Assembly: GCA_025210775.1 (NCBI GenBank)
Contig: JAOARB010000032.1
Coordinates: 155,694 to 219,693, forward strand
Direction: 5' to 3'
Source: Prolixibacteraceae bacterium
GTDB taxonomy: Bacteria > Bacteroidota > Bacteroidia > Bacteroidales > Prolixibacteraceae
DNA: 64,000 bases
The position numbers and the translations under genes were made by a program. Below are positions 61,017 through 64,000 of this stretch, in pieces. The notes under the pieces were generated by a model. That model worked only from the letters and a program-made list of their open reading frames with translations. It made no database searches and was not told the origin of the DNA. The stretch's first letter is position 1. Each line of letters opens with the position of its first letter.

Positions 61017-63104
61017 TTATAACTGAAGCTCTTTTGAAGAACTGTTAATCTCTTTGCCTTTGTTTTTGATCACAGCTTCAATCTTCATTGACGATTGAAG
61101 TTCAAATGGAAATTTATACTTTTTCCATCGTCCTTTCTTCGAAGAGATGACTTCTCTATAATAAACATCCCCTTTACTGTAATTCTTTATTACTACCAAC
61201 GATTTTGCTTTACTGATCTTCTTTAACTCAATAAATGGATCATGATACATTCCCATATTGTCTACCCAATATCGACCTTTACCTTTCGAGATTAAAGCAA
61301 TCGATAGTGTAGACAAATCTGAATTCGTTTGAAAATCTAGGGTATATTTCTCCCATTTATTGGTCAACAAGTAAGACTTCTTAATTCCTAACTCATTTAA
61401 TTCAACAGATAGTGTGTCGTTGGCTTCTCCTTCTGCTTTGGCATAGAATGATAGATGATAACCTTGATCTGGAGATACAGATATTCTATAGAAGGATAAT
61501 CCCATCTCTGAATCCTTTCCATTGTTCATAAAACATAAAGAATAATTTCCTTCATAATATGAAGTGGCATCTAGGAAATAACGACTTCCATCATAACTGC
61601 TATTACGTGCATAACAAGAAGAAGGGGTAGAGGCTGTACTGAAAAGCTCGAAATCACCAAAATCTAGAATATTGTCATCCGCTTTCTTTGGCTGATGTAT
61701 CTTATATACACGAACCCCTAAACCATCAATAATGTCTTTTACATATGCGTTATCAAATGGTAGCATGCGATTCTCGAACAACACTTCAACCTTCTCTTCT
61801 CTACAACCTGAAGGAAGTGCAATATTAAAGTTCATTGGCTTGTTGGACTTATTGACTACAATCAATAGACCTGACTCGTCTCGTCTCCAATATGAAGCTA
61901 AAATATTAGGATCATCTGTGGTTAGTTCTTGACGCATCGCTTTGCTATTTAACCATGGCATCAACATTCCTACCTCATTCACCACCTTCATGTAACCATT
62001 CCATGATGTGATCGATTTATGTGATTCATTAACTCCTTTACGAATAAAGGCCTGTAGCCCCATACAACCTTGTTGAATGGCACTATAACACATGGCTCTT
62101 ATCTCTCTTTCGGTAGGCTCACGCTGCCATGCTTCATGTCCACCAAATGTTTGTGGCACATACCATACACCTTTGCGGTATTCAAATTGATTCATCAGAC
62201 TTCGAACACTGTTAGGAACAGCATCAATAGGACCTGGAATAGGATAAGGATCTGTCATGACAATATCCATTGTACCTTCAAATTCCGATGCTCTTTCTGG
62301 TGTCATAAAAACAATCGAAACAGGATGGTATGGATCCAATTGTTTGATCAGTTGATAAGCCTTCTCTAAATATTTTGGGTCTCTCCCTTGACCAATTGGT
62401 TCATCATTTAAATACCAACATAATAATGCAGGATGATCTTTCATGCGAATAACCTCATCTGCTAAAATCTGCATATCTGTTTTACCACTTAATGGATCTA
62501 CTTTATCTGTTGTTTCTCCTTCAAGAATGGAGTTGATTGCATAATTAACTTTTATTCCTAACTGATCACATAAATCCATATATGCCTTTCGCTCGGCAAA
62601 ATTTGTTCCTTTTATTCGCTGATAAGGTCCCACCATGTTGAATCCATGATAAACCTCCCTTTTGATAACCTCGTCCATTGGCAATCTTGTATAAAATCCC
62701 AAAGGAAAGAATGGGCGTTGATCTACCATTAACCCACCACTTAACTTATCTACCTTAACTTCATTCGCATGAGTTGGAAGAATCTTAAATGAACAACGTA
62801 ATAAAGACTGATCCTTTACGACTAGCTCCACATCATGGTCTCCTTGCTCTAGATGCTTTGACGAAATAGCTAACAATGAAACCTTCGGTGTTAACCTCCT
62901 GATCGAAAAGAAGTGTTTCAAGCCATCTATCCTTAATTCTGTATTGGATAGTGAAAAATCCATCGGATCATGAAGAACAAAAGAGACTTCATCTTCATAC
63001 GAAAAATAACTATACCTACTTTCTAAAAAAGCATGTTGCGCTTTTAATGGGGTTATATACCCTAAAAAACATACATAAAAGACTAATGCTAATATTCTTT
63101 TCAT
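61017..63104 (-). CDS. Secreted glycoside-hydrolase-like protein with TIM barrel and carbohydrate-binding-like domain
   Basis: A 695-residue exported protein (signal peptide about residues 1-22, ending PLKAQ). An N-terminal beta domain (about 25-115) precedes a GH-A-clan-like barrel (about 130-400): LGFYTRLPMDEVIKREVYHGFN, then CWYLNDEPIGQG, where E235 in NDEP is in the position of an acid/base glutamate, and MTDPYPIPGP. A beta-sandwich (about 400-460) and a CBM-like domain (about 475-630, with SYYEGNYSLCFMN and YRISVSPDQGYHLSFYAKA) follow. No T9SS sorting domain or lipobox, so it is probably periplasmic. The exact GH family and substrate are not recognised. No susC/susD genes are nearby. Confidence 0.72.
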   Translation of the reverse strand: MKRILALVFYVCFLGYITPLKAQHAFLESRYSYFSYEDEVSFVLHDPMDFSLSNTELRIDGLKHFFSIRRLTPKVSLLAISSKHLEQGDHDVELVVKDQSLLRCSFKILPTHANEVKVDKLSGGLMVDQRPFFPLGFYTRLPMDEVIKREVYHGFNMVGPYQRIKGTNFAERKAYMDLCDQLGIKVNYAINSILEGETTDKVDPLSGKTDMQILADEVIRMKDHPALLCWYLNDEPIGQGRDPKYLEKAYQLIKQLDPYHPVSIVFMTPERASEFEGTMDIVMTDPYPIPGPIDAVPNSVRSLMNQFEYRKGVWYVPQTFGGHEAWQREPTEREIRAMCYSAIQQGCMGLQAFIRKGVNESHKSITSWNGYMKVVNEVGMLMPWLNSKAMRQELTTDDPNILASYWRRDESGLLIVVNKSNKPMNFNIALPSGCREEKVEVLFENRMLPFDNAYVKDIIDGLGVRVYKIHQPKKADDNILDFGDFELFSTASTPSSCYARNSSYDGSRYFLDATSYYEGNYSLCFMNNGKDSEMGLSFYRISVSPDQGYHLSFYAKAEGEANDTLSVELNELGIKKSYLLTNKWEKYTLDFQTNSDLSTLSIALISKGKGRYWVDNMGMYHDPFIELKKISKAKSLVVIKNYSKGDVYYREVISSKKGRWKKYKFPFELQSSMKIEAVIKNKGKEINSSSKELQL

Positions 63105-63392
63105 AATTGATTTCTGTTTATTTTATACCATCACCTACCTTAATATTGACCTTCTCAAAATAGTCTTCTTAATGAATCATTTAATATAATTTTTAATATT
63201 CAATACACCAAAGTATATCACTAAATATTTCTTCTATCCATATAATATAACTATTTATCAACAATAGGTTTATTATCGATCTAAGTCTAATTTATGTAAT
63301 TAATAAATAGTGTATTCAAACGAAAAATCACAGATTTCAGAAAAGTATGGACATAAAAAAAGGTTCAACTCTTTCGAATGGCACCTTTATTA
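63105..63392. other. Spacer between the glycosidase-like gene and the rRNA operon
   Basis: AT-rich DNA without a gene. The left part should contain the promoter of the glycosidase-like gene, but no convincing element was found. The right end holds the rRNA terminator. Confidence 0.5.
63354..63390 (-). terminator. Terminator of the rRNA operon
   Basis: On the minus strand AAGGTGCC pairs with GGTTC/ACCTT elements across a loop, followed by a run of seven Ts (A7 at plus 63354-63360). It lies just after the 5S 3' end. Confidence 0.65.
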
Positions 63393-63393
63393 A

Positions 63394-63502
<109 letters not shown>

Positions 63503-63611
63503 AAATTGTTAATATTGTTATTTATATCTGATACGCTTATCAGTATATACTTTAATTTCTTTCTGACATTCTTCCTAGAAGAAGTAATCTAAATACTACA
63601 GCACTTTTTTA

Positions 63612-64000
<389 letters not shown>

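Overview
The window is a low-GC chromosomal segment from a member of the Bacteroidota, most likely an anaerobic Bacteroidales or Marinilabiliales-type organism; the genus cannot be fixed from the sequence alone. The indicators are: a gingipain-like peptidase with a type IX secretion C-terminal domain; a fused LpxC-FabZ protein; a Bacteroides-style glycogen cluster (GH133 debrancher, GT4 synthase, GH57 amylase, DUF3417-type phosphorylase); an RprX/RprY-like two-component system; genes without Shine-Dalgarno sites; and repeated matches to the Bacteroidota promoter TTTG-N19/20-TAnnTTTG. No protein search, alignment or folding could be run, so all family names come from reading motifs.

Layout. 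1-6.8 kb: the tail of a clostripain-like peptidase, an unusual CCATGG inverted array, a GT2 plus LAB_N two-gene operon, and a 1400-residue secreted gingipain-like peptidase. 6.8-14.1 kb (minus): glycogen operon. 14.2-16.0 kb (minus): an alpha/beta hydrolase overlapping a GSCFA protein. 16.2-22.2 kb (minus): sufBCD, a spacer with hairpins, sufS-sufE-sufT, and a separately promoted tRNA-Gln. 22.4-25.6 kb: thiL facing an RprXY-like pair. 25.6-30.3 kb: a possible small RNA, acpP-fabF-rnc, purN, and an M23 peptidase. 30.7-34.6 kb (minus): an AraC regulator, a tandem NTF2-like lipoprotein, an NhaC-type antiporter, and a flavin-reductase-like ferredoxin protein. 35.5-45.3 kb: a YitT-family protein, leuS, lepA, an LRR protein, tRNA-Cys, folB and glnS. 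45.5-49.6 kb: pulA, an alanine-dehydrogenase-like gene, tsaE and gcvH. 49.7-54.7 kb (minus): rimP-nusA-infB. 55.4-58.9 kb: lpxD, lpxC-fabZ and lpxA. 59-63.1 kb (minus): aspS and a secreted glycosidase-like protein. 63.4-64 kb (minus): 5S rRNA and the 3' end of 23S rRNA.

Most of the window is housekeeping: Fe-S assembly, fatty acid and lipid A synthesis, translation, and glycogen turnover. The glycogen operon plus the separate pullulanase would allow both synthesis and breakdown of branched glucan. The lpx cluster supplies the first steps of lipid A synthesis, and acpP supplies the acyl carrier for lpxA and lpxD.

The most unusual element is a dispersed repeat found twice, near 0.45 kb and 55.1 kb. 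Each copy has two arrays of an 11-bp unit containing CCATGG, arranged head to head around a conserved 11-nt loop. I do not recognise it as a described repeat family. Other points worth checking are the small-RNA candidate at 25.8 kb, the tRNA-Cys with two non-canonical pairs, the AraC/lipoprotein/NhaC/ferredoxin neighbourhood, the LAB_N duplicate-half membrane protein, and two G-poor intergenic tracts.
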